A stretch of DNA of 39,480 nt from UBA1081 sp045535305. Lineage in GTDB: Bacteria; Bacillota; Clostridia; Oscillospirales; Acutalibacteraceae. Below the pieces are notes generated by a model. It made no database searches and had not been told where the DNA came from. It was given only the letters and a program-made list of their open reading frames with translations. Every line of letters starts with the position of its first letter. Positions within the stretch are counted from its first letter, which is position 1. Below, piece by piece: positions 1 through 7,912 of the stretch. Position numbers and translations under genes: made by a program. The stretch covers positions 1-39,480 of the forward strand of contig JAZSLJ010000015.1 in the NCBI GenBank assembly GCA_045535305.1, read 5' to 3'.

Positions 1-1
1 T

Positions 2-751
2 AAACAGGGTAAGATTGCACTTGGTGACAAAATCAATGTTGTTGTTCCCACAGGTAATTTCGGCAATATTCTTGCTGCAAACTATGCTATGAAAATGGGT
101 CTTCCCGTTAACAGACTTATCTGTGCTTCAAACGCAAATAACGTTCTTACAGATTTCATCACATCAGGTAAGTACGACAGAAACAGAAGTTTCTTTGCTA
201 CTATTTCTCCTTCAATGGATATTCTTATTTCTTCAAATCTTGAAAGACTTATGTTTACTCTTCACGGTGAAGATGATGCTGCTGTAAGAGAACTTTACAG
301 TTCACTCAAGGATAACGGCACATTTGAAGTTTCTGCAGAAGTTCTTGAAAAAATAAAGGCTCTCTATTCTGCAGGTTGCTGTGACGATGAAGAAACAAAG
401 GCAACAATCAAGGAAGTTTATGACACATACAACTATCTTTGCGATACACATACAGCAGTTGCTGTCAAGGTTTGTGAGGATTACAGAAAAGAAACAGGTG
501 ATATGACACCCGTTGTTGTTGCTTCAACTGCAAGCCCCTACAAGTTCGGTGCAAGCGTTCTTTCTGCTCTTACAGGTAAGGCAGACGGCGACGAGTTTGA
601 AATGGTTAAAGAGCTTGAAGCACTTACTCATGTTGAAGCACCTGCTCAGCTCAGTGGTCTTAAAGATAAACAGGTAAGATTTACTAATGTATGTGAAAAA
701 GATTCTGACAGTATGAGAAAAGTTGTTTTCAATATGCTTGGTATTGGTTGA
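2..751 (+). CDS. thrC: Threonine synthase, C-terminal part (5' truncated by window edge)
   Basis: The frame is open from base 2 to the TGA at 749-751, giving 249 visible residues with no start inside the window. Threonine synthase converts O-phosphohomoserine to threonine and phosphate with pyridoxal phosphate. The visible part begins KQGKIALGDKINVVVPTGNF and runs into GNILAANYAMKMGLP, the conserved loop of fold-type II PLP enzymes of the ThrC family that holds the cofactor phosphate. The catalytic lysine region lies upstream, outside the window. The later segment (SGKYDRNRSF, SPSMDILISSNLER, VVVASTASPYKFG) is also typical of the family. An internal ATG at 89 is not the real start, because conserved sequence continues upstream of it. 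No strong intrinsic terminator follows directly; a hairpin-rich spacer does. Confidence 0.93.
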   Translation, partial: KQGKIALGDKINVVVPTGNFGNILAANYAMKMGLPVNRLICASNANNVLTDFITSGKYDRNRSFFATISPSMDILISSNLERLMFTLHGEDDAAVRELYSSLKDNGTFEVSAEVLEKIKALYSAGCCDDEETKATIKEVYDTYNYLCDTHTAVAVKVCEDYRKETGDMTPVVVASTASPYKFGASVLSALTGKADGDEFEMVKELEALTHVEAPAQLSGLKDKQVRFTNVCEKDSDSMRKVVFNMLGIG

Positions 752-754
752 CAA

Positions 755-884
755 GAAAACGGCTTTCGCCGTATCGCGGCGACCGTTTTCGGTTCGTCCA
801 TCTCCGAGCTCGCGTAGCGGGCGTTCGGAGGGACAAATAATCTTTTTTACTTTATGGAAACGCAGTTTCCTATAAAGAAAAAAA
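755..884. repeat. Tandem hairpin element (three nested inverted repeats)
   Basis: Three inverted repeats lie end to end after thrC. The first has arms GAAAACGG (755-762) and CCGTTTTC (783-790) with an inner 5-bp stem CGCCG/CGGCG at 767-771 and 777-781. The second spans 796-834: GTCC/GGAC, CTCCGA/TCGGAG and GCTCGC/GCGGGC stack into one long stem with a 3-base loop. The third spans about 842-884: GGAAAC/GTTTCC around GCA, extended by CTTTA/TAAAG and a T6/A6 pair. The first two are clearly more GC-rich than the flanking DNA. None is followed by a T-run, so they are not ordinary terminators. They resemble a REP-like or MITE-like dispersed element, but no second copy was noticed in this window. 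Confidence 0.55.
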
Positions 885-888
885 CTCA

Positions 889-916
889 GAGGACGGTTTT
901 TACCGCCCTCTTTGTT
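889..916 (-). terminator. Intrinsic terminator of the DUF1540 gene (possibly bidirectional)
   Basis: The arms GAGGACGGT (889-897) and ACCGCCCTC (902-910) pair with a single A/C mismatch and a 4-base loop. On the minus strand the stem is followed by a run of seven T (878-884 read in reverse), just after the DUF1540 stop at 921. On the plus strand only TTTGTT follows, so it is a weaker terminator for thrC. Confidence 0.7.
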
Positions 917-920
917 AAAA

Positions 921-1091
921 TTAGTTGCGTACAGCGTTTTGATTAAGCTCAAAGGTTGCACATACAGTATCACCGCAAGCGCAGGCATTGTGTGTACCTA
1001 CCTGAATACAACTTGCTGTACAGGTATCTGCACCTTCGTGATAAACGCAGTTCTTTGCTTCACATTTAATGTGGTTACCGTTTTTATTCAT
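921..1091 (-). CDS. DUF1540 cysteine-rich mini-protein (56 aa)
   Basis: This is a very short gene read on the minus strand from ATG at 1091 to TAA at 921. The product has six cysteines in the spacing of the DUF1540 family: CEAKNCVYH, then DTCTASCIQVG, then ACACGDTVCATFE. The terminal C-x-T-F-E is characteristic. The cysteine pattern suggests metal binding or disulfides, but the function of DUF1540 is unknown; the family is common in spore-forming Clostridia and Bacilli. A ribosome binding site (GGGTG) sits about 8 bases before the start, and a good intrinsic terminator follows the stop. It is monocistronic. The identification rests on motif recognition and could be checked with an HMM. Confidence 0.8.
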   Translation of the reverse strand: MNKNGNHIKCEAKNCVYHEGADTCTASCIQVGTHNACACGDTVCATFELNQNAVRN

Positions 1092-1213
1092 AATTTATCA
1101 CCCTTGTCAGACCGTTTGGTCGCTGTATTTTTAAAGAGATTTCTCTCGTTAATATTATTTTTGTTTTTTAATGAATTATTATTTCTAAAAATTTCCTTGA
1201 AAGGTTGGGCAAT

Positions 1214-1900
1214 ATGGCATTATTCGCAATCGGTGATACTCATTTATCTTTAGGCACGGATAAGCCTATGGATATATTTCGCGGCTGGGATAATTATATT
1301 GACCGCCTTAAGAATCAATGGAACAGAGTAGTTGATGTTGACGATACTGTTGTAATTAACGGTGATATTTCATGGGCTATGCATCTGAAGGATTGTTATA
1401 CAGATTTTGATTTTATAAATAATCTTAACGGCAATAAAATTATTTTAAAAGGTAATCACGATTATTGGTGGGAATCTCTTACAAAAATGAATAATTATGT
1501 CAGAGAAAATAATTTTAACACAATCAATTTTCTTTTTAATAATTCATATATTTACGGTGATTATGCAATATGCGGCACAAGAGGCTGGTTTTATGATTCA
1601 CCTGAAAGTGATAAAAAGGTAATTCTGCGTGAGCGTGAAAGGCTAAGACGTTCTATTGACAGCGGTTTGGCTGACGGTAAAGAACCCATTGTTTTTTTGC
1701 ATTATCCTCCTTTTATGGATGATAAAGTGTGCGAAGAAATATATTCGGTGCTGATAGAATATAAAATTAAAAGATGCTATTTCGGGCATATTCACGGCGA
1801 TACCACAGACAGATTTGATAATATTGAGCGTGACGGTATTAAATTTTCGCTTATTTCTGCCGATTGGCTCAAATTTTGTCCAAAGTTAATAGAAAAATAA
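1214..1900 (+). CDS. Calcineurin-like metallophosphoesterase
   Basis: The 228-residue protein carries the full metallophosphoesterase motif set: GDTH (residues 7-10), GDISWA (D51), GNHD (80-83), FLHYPP (H163) and GHIHG (H192, H194). These bind two metal ions and hydrolyse phosphate esters; the substrate cannot be told from sequence. The whole chain is one domain, with no signal peptide, so it is probably cytosolic. ATG 1214 is chosen over an in-frame TTG at 1205 because GAAAGG at 1199-1204 is correctly spaced for 1214. It seems to be a single-gene unit between the DUF1540 gene and tig. A Ser/Thr phosphatase or nucleotide phosphodiesterase role is possible but unproved. Confidence 0.85.
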   Translation: MALFAIGDTHLSLGTDKPMDIFRGWDNYIDRLKNQWNRVVDVDDTVVINGDISWAMHLKDCYTDFDFINNLNGNKIILKGNHDYWWESLTKMNNYVRENNFNTINFLFNNSYIYGDYAICGTRGWFYDSPESDKKVILRERERLRRSIDSGLADGKEPIVFLHYPPFMDDKVCEEIYSVLIEYKIKRCYFGHIHGDTTDRFDNIERDGIKFSLISADWLKFCPKLIEK

Positions 1901-1942
1901 TAAAAATATTTTATAAATTTTATAAGAATTTAAAAAAAATAG

Positions 1943-1971
1943 TGGAAATTTGGTAATTAATTTGCTATAAT
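1943..1971 (+). promoter_or_regulatory. Probable sigma-A promoter of tig
   Basis: A TGGAAA -35 (1943-1948) is separated by 17 bases from a perfect TATAAT -10 (1966-1971). TG at 1963-1964 forms an extended -10. It lies about 50 bases upstream of the tig start and its GGAGG at 2007-2011. Confidence 0.7.
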
Positions 1972-2020
1972 ATATAAGTTAAAAACTCTCATATCATAAT
2001 GAGAACGGAGGAAAACAGAA

Positions 2021-3397
2021 ATGAGTTTAAAATCATGTGAAAAAACCGGTACAAACGAAGTTACTCTTGAAATCTCTATCAATGCAGAAACTTTCGCAGC
2101 AGCTTGTACAAAAGCGTACAATAAGCTGAAGAATCAGGTTAATGTTCCCGGTTTCAGAAAAGGTAAAGCTCCCAAAGCTTTTATCGAAAAGTATTACGGT
2201 GAAGGCGTTTTTTATGATGACGCTCTTGATATCGTATTCCCCGAAGCATACGAAGCTGCCGTAACAGAAGCAGGTATTGATATCGTATCCGATCCCTTTG
2301 ATTTTGATATCAAGTCAATCGGTAAAGACGGTGTTGAACTTCTTTTCAAAGTTTACGTTAAACCCGAAGTAGAAATCGGTGAATATAAAGGTCTTAAGGC
2401 TGAAAAAGAAGCAGTGGCTGTTACAGCAGAAGAAGTTGAAGCTGAAGTTGCTCTTAAACTTGAAGATTCAGCAAGAATCGTTGACGTTGACGACAGAGCT
2501 GTTGCAAAAGGCGACATCGTAACTATCGATTACGAAGGCTTTAATGATGGCGTTGCTTTTGACGGCGGCAAGGCTGAAGAATATGATCTCGAAATCGGCG
2601 GCGGTCAGTTCATCCCCGGCTTTGAAGACCAGATTATCGGTCATAACATCGGTGAAGAATTTGATATCAACGTTACTTTCCCCGAGCAGTATCATTCAGA
2701 AGATCTTGCAGGTAAGCCCGTTGTATTCAAAATTAAGCTTCACGGTATCAAGGTTAAGGAATTACCCGAACTTGATGATGAATTCGTTAAAGACGTAAGT
2801 GAATTTGATACAGTTGCTGACTTTAAAGCAGATATCGAAAAGAAACTTCTTGAGTCAAAGCAGGCATCTGCAGATAAAGCATTTGAGTCAAAGGTTATCG
2901 ATATGGTTATTGATACTGTTGTTGGTGAAATTCCCGATTGTATGATCGAAAAAGCAATCAACGATATGATCAGCGATATGGATTACAGACTTAAAATGCA
3001 GGGTCTTGATTTCAAGACATATCTTATGTATACAGGTATGGATGAAAAGGCTGTCAGAGAAACATACAGAGCTCAGGCAGAAAGAGACGTTAAGTTTATG
3101 CTTGCAATCGAAAAGATCGTTGCTGCTGAGGGACTTGAAGCTTCTGAAGAAGAAATTGAAGCTCATTATCAGAAATATGCAGACGCATACGGCATCGAAC
3201 TTGAGCAGATTAAGGGTATGATCCCTGAAAAGACAGCAAGCGGTGATATCACAACTCAGAAGGCTATAGATCTTATCGTTTCAAGCGCAAAAGCTACAAA
3301 ACCCAGAAAGACAGCCGCTAAGAAATCAACAAAGAAAGCTGCAGCAAAAGAGGATGCTCCCGCAGAAGAAGCATCAGAAGATACTTCTGCAGAATAA
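2021..3397 (+). CDS. tig: Trigger factor (ribosome-associated chaperone and prolyl isomerase)
   Basis: Trigger factor binds the ribosome exit tunnel and shields nascent chains. The 458-residue protein shows all three domains. The N-terminal ribosome-binding domain has the signature GFRKGKAPKAFIEKYYG (about residues 46-62). An FKBP-type isomerase domain at about 165-245 includes GDIVTIDYEGF and GGGQFIPGFEDQIIG. A helical C-terminal chaperone domain follows. It is about 25 residues longer than E. coli Tig owing to a Lys/Ala-rich then acidic tail after residue 420. The start is supported by GGAGG nine bases upstream. It precedes clpP and clpX, the classic tig-clpP-clpX arrangement, though clpP probably also has its own leader. 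Confidence 0.96.
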   Translation: MSLKSCEKTGTNEVTLEISINAETFAAACTKAYNKLKNQVNVPGFRKGKAPKAFIEKYYGEGVFYDDALDIVFPEAYEAAVTEAGIDIVSDPFDFDIKSIGKDGVELLFKVYVKPEVEIGEYKGLKAEKEAVAVTAEEVEAEVALKLEDSARIVDVDDRAVAKGDIVTIDYEGFNDGVAFDGGKAEEYDLEIGGGQFIPGFEDQIIGHNIGEEFDINVTFPEQYHSEDLAGKPVVFKIKLHGIKVKELPELDDEFVKDVSEFDTVADFKADIEKKLLESKQASADKAFESKVIDMVIDTVVGEIPDCMIEKAINDMISDMDYRLKMQGLDFKTYLMYTGMDEKAVRETYRAQAERDVKFMLAIEKIVAAEGLEASEEEIEAHYQKYADAYGIELEQIKGMIPEKTASGDITTQKAIDLIVSSAKATKPRKTAAKKSTKKAAAKEDAPAEEASEDTSAE

Positions 3398-3398
3398 T

Positions 3399-3429
3399 TT
3401 GAATATTATTTGATTTTTGGTTGTATAAT
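3399..3429 (+). promoter_or_regulatory. Possible promoter of clpP
   Basis: A perfect TATAAT lies at 3424-3429, with TTGAAT at 3399-3404 as the best -35. The 19-base spacing is long, so the call is tentative. Transcription from here would include the hairpin leader at 3442-3498. Confidence 0.4.
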
Positions 3430-3441
3430 CAAAGAGAAAAT

Positions 3442-3498
3442 AATTTACAAAGTTTCAAAGTCTGACTCTGTCTTATGTGCAGAGTCAGCTTGTAAATT
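3442..3498 (+). promoter_or_regulatory. Two-tier hairpin in the clpP leader
   Basis: An outer stem AATTTACAA (3442-3450) / TTGTAAATT (3490-3498) encloses an inner perfect 9-bp stem CTGACTCTG (3462-3470) / CAGAGTCAG (3480-3488) with a 9-base loop. The element ends six bases before the clpP AGGAGG (3504-3509). There is no clear T-run after it. It could be a weak tig terminator, an mRNA-stabilising leader or a regulatory structure. Confidence 0.55.
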
Positions 3499-3519
3499 TG
3501 TTTAGGAGGTAAGTTTATT

Positions 3520-4101
3520 ATGGCATTAGTACCTACCGTTATTGAACAGACAAACAGAGGAGAGCGCGCTTATGATATTTTCTCCCGTCTGCTTAATGAC
3601 AGAATCATTGTTCTTTCTGACGAAGTTAATGATGCAACTGCAAGTCTTGTTGTTGCTCAGCTCCTTTTCCTTGAAGGTCAGGATGCAGAAAAAGACATAA
3701 GTCTTTACATTAACAGTCCCGGTGGCTCTGTTTCTGCCGGCATGGCAATTTACGATACAATGCAGTATATCAAATGTGATGTTTCAACTATTTGTATGGG
3801 TATGGCCGCATCAATGGGTGCTTTTCTTCTTTCAGCAGGTGCAAAAGGTAAGAGATATTCACTTCCCAACAGTATGATTATGATTCATCAGCCTCTCGGC
3901 GGTGCCCAGGGTCAGGCAACTGAAATTGAAATCGTTGCAAAACAGATTCTTCGTACCAAAGAAAATCTCAACAGAATCCTTGCTGAGAATACCGGCAGAT
4001 CTATTGAGGAAATTTACAGAGATACTGAGCGTGATAATTATATGACTGCACAGGAAGCTCTCGATTACGGTCTTATCGATAAGGTTATTGTAAACAGATA
4101 A
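3520..4101 (+). CDS. clpP: ATP-dependent Clp protease proteolytic subunit
   Basis: ClpP forms the tetradecameric serine-protease chamber that degrades proteins fed by ClpX or ClpC. The 193-residue length is standard. The catalytic triad is visible: S98 in MAASMGA, H123 in MIHQPLGG and D172 in ERDNYMTA. YINSPGGSVSAGMAIYDTMQ is the conserved oxyanion-hole region. ATG 3520 follows AGGAGG at 3504-3509. The gene lies between tig and clpX, and a structured leader precedes it. No CIRCE element or CtsR heptad repeat was seen upstream, so stress control through those regulators is not supported here. Confidence 0.97.
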   Translation: MALVPTVIEQTNRGERAYDIFSRLLNDRIIVLSDEVNDATASLVVAQLLFLEGQDAEKDISLYINSPGGSVSAGMAIYDTMQYIKCDVSTICMGMAASMGAFLLSAGAKGKRYSLPNSMIMIHQPLGGAQGQATEIEIVAKQILRTKENLNRILAENTGRSIEEIYRDTERDNYMTAQEALDYGLIDKVIVNR

Positions 4102-4112
4102 AAAGTATTTAC

Positions 4113-4140
4113 AGTCGGGTAGAGACTCGTTTACCCGACT
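4113..4140 (+). terminator. Hairpin between clpP and clpX
   Basis: The perfect 9-bp arms AGTCGGGTA (4113-4121) and TACCCGACT (4132-4140) enclose a 10-base loop. The following TGTATTTATA is only a weak U-run, so it may act as a partial terminator or mRNA processing/stability element between clpP and clpX. Confidence 0.5.
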
Positions 4141-4178
4141 TGTATTTATAACTTGAAAAGTTAGGAGTTAGATTTTCA

Positions 4179-5480
4179 TTGCCTAAAAATGACGATTCAA
4201 GAGAAAAAGAGGTTCGCTGTTCCTTTTGCGGCAAATCACAGGATAAAGTACGAAAGTTAATAGCCGGCCCTAACAATGTATACATTTGTGATGAATGTAC
4301 AATGCTTTGTATTTCAATCATTGATGAGGATGTTTCTTTTGATACACCGCCTAAAAAGAAAAGCGGCACAATTTCAAGAAGAGCACTTCCCAAGCCCAAT
4401 GAAATTAAAGCTAAGCTTGATGAGTATGTTATCGGTCAGGATAGCGCAAAGGTTGCACTTTCGGTTGCAGTATACAACCATTACAAAAGAATATATTTTT
4501 CACAGAACAGTGATGTTGACATACAAAAAAGCAACGTGCTTATGTTAGGCCCGACAGGTGTAGGTAAAACCATGCTTGCACAGACATTGGCAAAAATTCT
4601 TGACGTTCCTTTTGCTATCGCTGACGCTACAACTCTTACAGAAGCAGGCTATGTTGGTGAAGATGTTGAGAATATTCTTCTCCGTCTTATTCAGGCTGCA
4701 GATTTTGATATTGAGCGCGCAGAGGTTGGTATTATCTATGTTGATGAGATAGATAAAATATCTCGCCGTTCTGAAAACCCCTCTATCACAAGAGATGTCA
4801 GCGGCGAAGGCGTACAACAGGCTCTTCTTAAAATTCTTGAAGGCACAGTTGCAAATGTTCCTCCTCAGGGTGGAAGAAAGCATCCTCAGCAGGAGTTTAT
4901 TCAGATTGACACAACAAATATTCTCTTTATTTGCGGCGGTGCATTTGACGGAATAGAAAAGATTATAGAAAAAAGAACGGGTAATACTCTTCTTGGATTT
5001 GAAGCTGCCGTTAAAACCAAAGCAGAACTTGACTATGATTATATTATGTCTCAGGTTATTCCGCAGGACCTTGTAAAATTCGGCCTTATTCCTGAACTTG
5101 TAGGCCGTGTACCCGTGCTTGCCTCACTTGAGAATCTTAACAAGGAATCGCTTGTCAGAATTCTCAGAGAGCCTAAAAATTCATTGGTTAAGCAGTATCA
5201 GCAGCTTTTTGCTATGGATAAGGTTGAACTTATTTTTGAAGATGAAGCACTTGAGTCCGTTGCTGAACTTGCACTTGAAAAGAAAACAGGTGCGAGAGGC
5301 CTCAGAGCAATTATGGAAAAGGCACTTCTTGATATTATGTATAATGTTCCGTCAGACAGCACTATTGCAAAAGTAATAATCACAAAAGAGTGTGTACTTG
5401 ACGGCGCTGATCCCGAAATTGAACATGATTTATCAAGAATATCTGAAAAAAATCAAAAACCGACTGTTGCCGGTGCATAA
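4179..5480 (+). CDS. clpX: ATP-dependent Clp protease ATP-binding subunit ClpX
   Basis: ClpX is the AAA+ unfoldase that delivers substrates to ClpP. The 433-residue protein has the N-terminal zinc-binding domain (C14, C17, C37, C40), Walker A GPTGVGKT (124-131), pore loop GYVG (157-160), Walker B IIYVDE (185-190) and a sensor-2 GAR motif near the C-terminus. The ClpP-docking loop reads LGF (272-274) instead of the common IGF. The start is TTG at 4179: AGGAG at 4163-4167 is well placed, the zinc domain begins directly after it, and the nearby ATG at 4189 is out of frame. It ends 35 bases before the convergent pcrA stop. Confidence 0.97.
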   Translation: MPKNDDSREKEVRCSFCGKSQDKVRKLIAGPNNVYICDECTMLCISIIDEDVSFDTPPKKKSGTISRRALPKPNEIKAKLDEYVIGQDSAKVALSVAVYNHYKRIYFSQNSDVDIQKSNVLMLGPTGVGKTMLAQTLAKILDVPFAIADATTLTEAGYVGEDVENILLRLIQAADFDIERAEVGIIYVDEIDKISRRSENPSITRDVSGEGVQQALLKILEGTVANVPPQGGRKHPQQEFIQIDTTNILFICGGAFDGIEKIIEKRTGNTLLGFEAAVKTKAELDYDYIMSQVIPQDLVKFGLIPELVGRVPVLASLENLNKESLVRILREPKNSLVKQYQQLFAMDKVELIFEDEALESVAELALEKKTGARGLRAIMEKALLDIMYNVPSDSTIAKVIITKECVLDGADPEIEHDLSRISEKNQKPTVAGA

Positions 5481-5484
5481 AATA

Positions 5485-5509
5485 AATCCCTCTGTCATGC
5501 AGAGGGATT
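5485..5509. terminator. Bidirectional terminator between clpX and pcrA
   Basis: Perfect 10-bp arms AATCCCTCTG (5485-5494) and CAGAGGGATT (5500-5509) flank a 5-base loop. T-rich sequence follows on both strands, and the two gene ends converge on it. Confidence 0.85.
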
Positions 5510-5514
5510 CTTTG

Positions 5515-7902
5515 TTAAATTTTTTCAAGCGGTGCAACTTTTGCCATGAGTTTTTTTGTGCCGACAGTATCAAAAGCTATTTCAAGGAGTATGTCGTTGC
5601 CCATTTTTGATGCTGAAAGCACCATTCCGACACCGAATTTTTTATGCTTTACTTTTTCACCGATTTTGTATTCAACAGCAGGAGCAGATTGTTTGCTTTG
5701 TGATGAAATGTTTGCTGTATAACCGTATTTTGGTGTTTGAGCTGTATATGAACTGTTTGTTGATGTGCTGTTAGCTGTACTGTAAGATGATTTTCCGTAT
5801 GAATATGACGACTCGGGTTTTTGAACTGTTGTCAATTCTGCAGGAATTTCACTCAAAAAGCATGACGGTGGGTTGTAAGATGTCTGACCGTGAAGCATTC
5901 TTGTTTTTGCGTTTAACAGAACAAGCTTTTCTTTAGCTCTTGTAATTCCCACATATGCAAGTCTGCGTTCTTCTTCCATATCCGTATTGCTCATTAATGA
6001 CTGTATTCCGGGGAAAATGCCGTTTTCCATGCCGGGTATATACACAACAGGGAACTCAAGACCTTTTGCAGAATGGAGAGTCATTAACACAACAGCATCT
6101 GAATCGTTATTGTAATTATCAATATCAGACATAAGTGCAACATCTTCAAGGAAGGCATCAAGAGTAGGTTCTTCAGGATTTTCTTCAACATAACGCTGAA
6201 TGTTTGATTCCAATTCGTTTATGTTTGCAACTCTGTCAACGTATGTGTCCTGATCAAGTGCAAGATATTCAATATAACCGATTTTACTGATAAGCATTTC
6301 AAAAAGTTCAGTGGGCGATACTTTTTCTCTTGCTTCGTGCAGTTCGTCAATCATTTTTGTAAACATATTAAGCTTTGCTGCAGCTCTTGAAAGTACGGCA
6401 TAATCATTTGCATTACTTATTACTTCATACAAGCTGATATTAAGTGCATCAGCAATTCTCGCGGCGTTGTTTACTGTGCTGTCGCCGATACCTCGTTTTG
6501 GCTCGTTGATTATTCTTCTGAGTCTTACAGTATCATTCGGATTGCATATAACGGACAGATAAGCAACAATATCTTTAACTTCTTTACGTTCATAGAATCT
6601 GTGTCCGCCGATAATTCTGTAGGGAATACCTGCTCTGACCAATGCGCGTTCAATGGTTGCAGATTGTGCATTCATTCTGTATAATACAGCATGGTCGCTC
6701 CAATTTCTGTTGTTTGAAGATGAATCCATTATGCTCGAAGCGATAAATGTGCCTTCTGTAATATCATCAGAAACTGTGCGAATCAGTATTTTATCACCTG
6801 CACCGTTTTCTGTCCACAGAGTTTTACCCTTACGCTCCGAATTGTTTGAAATAACAGCGTTTGCCGCATCAAGAATGTTCTGAGTTGAGCGGTAATTCTG
6901 TTCAAGCCTGATAGTTGTTGCGTTTTTGTAATGTAACTCGAATTTTAAAATGTTTTCGATTGTCGCGCCTCTGAATTTGTAAATACTCTGGTCGTCATCA
7001 CCAACAACGCAAAGGTTTTTATAACCGCCGGCAAGCAGGGAAGTGAGCTTGTACTGAGCGTGGTTTGTATCCTGATACTCGTCAACCATAACGTATTTGA
7101 ATTTTGCCTGATAATATTCACGAACTTCTTTATGCTCAGATAATAATTTTACTGTATTGACGATTATATCATCAAAATCCATCGCATCAGAGCTTTTAAG
7201 AAGCTCCTGATATTTTTCATATGCTCTGCCGATTATGGTTTTTCTCGGGTCAGCTTCATTTTGCTGCAGATATTCCTCAGGAGTTATCATTGAATCTTTT
7301 GCTCGGCTGATTTCACCGAGAATTGTTTTGGCGGAAATAAATTTTTCGTCAAAATTCAAAAGTCTTTGACATTCTTTTATAACTCTTTTTGAATCATCGG
7401 TATCGTATATTGTAAAATGTGATGTGTAACCTAATCTTTCACCATCGCGGCGCAAAATACGCACACAACAGGAGTGAAATGTACTTGCCCATATATTATT
7501 GCCGTTTTCTTCACCCAAAAGCTTTGAAAGACGTTCTTTAAGCTCGTTTGCGGCTTTGTTTGTAAATGTTATTGCAAGAATTTCCCACGGTTTAGGTGCA
7601 TTATATGCAAGAATTCTTTTTGCTTCTGTTTTTACGGATTCATCACCGTTATAGTAACTGTTAAGCAACTCAATATCGCTATCGGTTAACGGGAATCTGA
7701 AATTATCGTTATTGTATGCGTTACCGAAATCTATAAGATATGCAATTCTGTTTACCAAAACAGTTGTTTTGCCGCTTCCTGCACCTGCAAGAATAAGAAG
7801 CGGACCGTTAACTGTTGTAACAGCTTTGAACTGCATATCATTCATTCTGGCGAATTGTTTTTCAATTATTCTGTTTCTGAGAGTTTTTGCGTCTGTAATC
7901 AT
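5515..7902 (-). CDS. pcrA: UvrD/PcrA-type superfamily 1 DNA helicase
   Basis: This 795-residue 3'-5' helicase acts in DNA repair and in clearing RecA or RNA polymerase from DNA. Walker A AGAGSGKT (39-46), Walker B with the helicase motif VDEYQDTNHAQY, the GDDDQSIYKFRGA motif, LEQNYRS and VVLMTLHSAKGLEFPVVYIP are all present. Following the helicase core is a low-complexity Ser/Tyr/Thr linker and then a C-terminal domain starting KIGEKVKHKKFGVG. This is the PcrA tail known from Gram-positive bacteria, where it contacts RNA polymerase. That favours PcrA over Rep. AAGGAA lies 6 bases before the ATG at 7902. It is probably co-transcribed with the DivIVA-like gene upstream (10-base gap). Confidence 0.95.
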   Translation of the reverse strand: MITDAKTLRNRIIEKQFARMNDMQFKAVTTVNGPLLILAGAGSGKTTVLVNRIAYLIDFGNAYNNDNFRFPLTDSDIELLNSYYNGDESVKTEAKRILAYNAPKPWEILAITFTNKAANELKERLSKLLGEENGNNIWASTFHSCCVRILRRDGERLGYTSHFTIYDTDDSKRVIKECQRLLNFDEKFISAKTILGEISRAKDSMITPEEYLQQNEADPRKTIIGRAYEKYQELLKSSDAMDFDDIIVNTVKLLSEHKEVREYYQAKFKYVMVDEYQDTNHAQYKLTSLLAGGYKNLCVVGDDDQSIYKFRGATIENILKFELHYKNATTIRLEQNYRSTQNILDAANAVISNNSERKGKTLWTENGAGDKILIRTVSDDITEGTFIASSIMDSSSNNRNWSDHAVLYRMNAQSATIERALVRAGIPYRIIGGHRFYERKEVKDIVAYLSVICNPNDTVRLRRIINEPKRGIGDSTVNNAARIADALNISLYEVISNANDYAVLSRAAAKLNMFTKMIDELHEAREKVSPTELFEMLISKIGYIEYLALDQDTYVDRVANINELESNIQRYVEENPEEPTLDAFLEDVALMSDIDNYNNDSDAVVLMTLHSAKGLEFPVVYIPGMENGIFPGIQSLMSNTDMEEERRLAYVGITRAKEKLVLLNAKTRMLHGQTSYNPPSCFLSEIPAELTTVQKPESSYSYGKSSYSTANSTSTNSSYTAQTPKYGYTANISSQSKQSAPAVEYKIGEKVKHKKFGVGMVLSASKMGNDILLEIAFDTVGTKKLMAKVAPLEKI

Positions 7903-7912
7903 TTATAATTCC

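Noticed and set aside
524..988. 154-codon open frame on the minus strand
   Set aside because: It runs antisense through thrC and the hairpin element and overlaps the DUF1540 gene in another frame; the predicted protein has no recognisable motif.
912..1253. 113-codon open frame on the plus strand
   Set aside because: It is the shadow of the DUF1540 gene on the opposite strand and overlaps the metallophosphoesterase start.
3398..3519. Possible CIRCE or CtsR operator before clpP
   Set aside because: The inverted repeats here do not match CIRCE or the AGGTCAAA heptads of CtsR.
4189..4191. ATG near the clpX start
   Set aside because: It is out of frame with the zinc-binding domain, so TTG at 4179 is the start.
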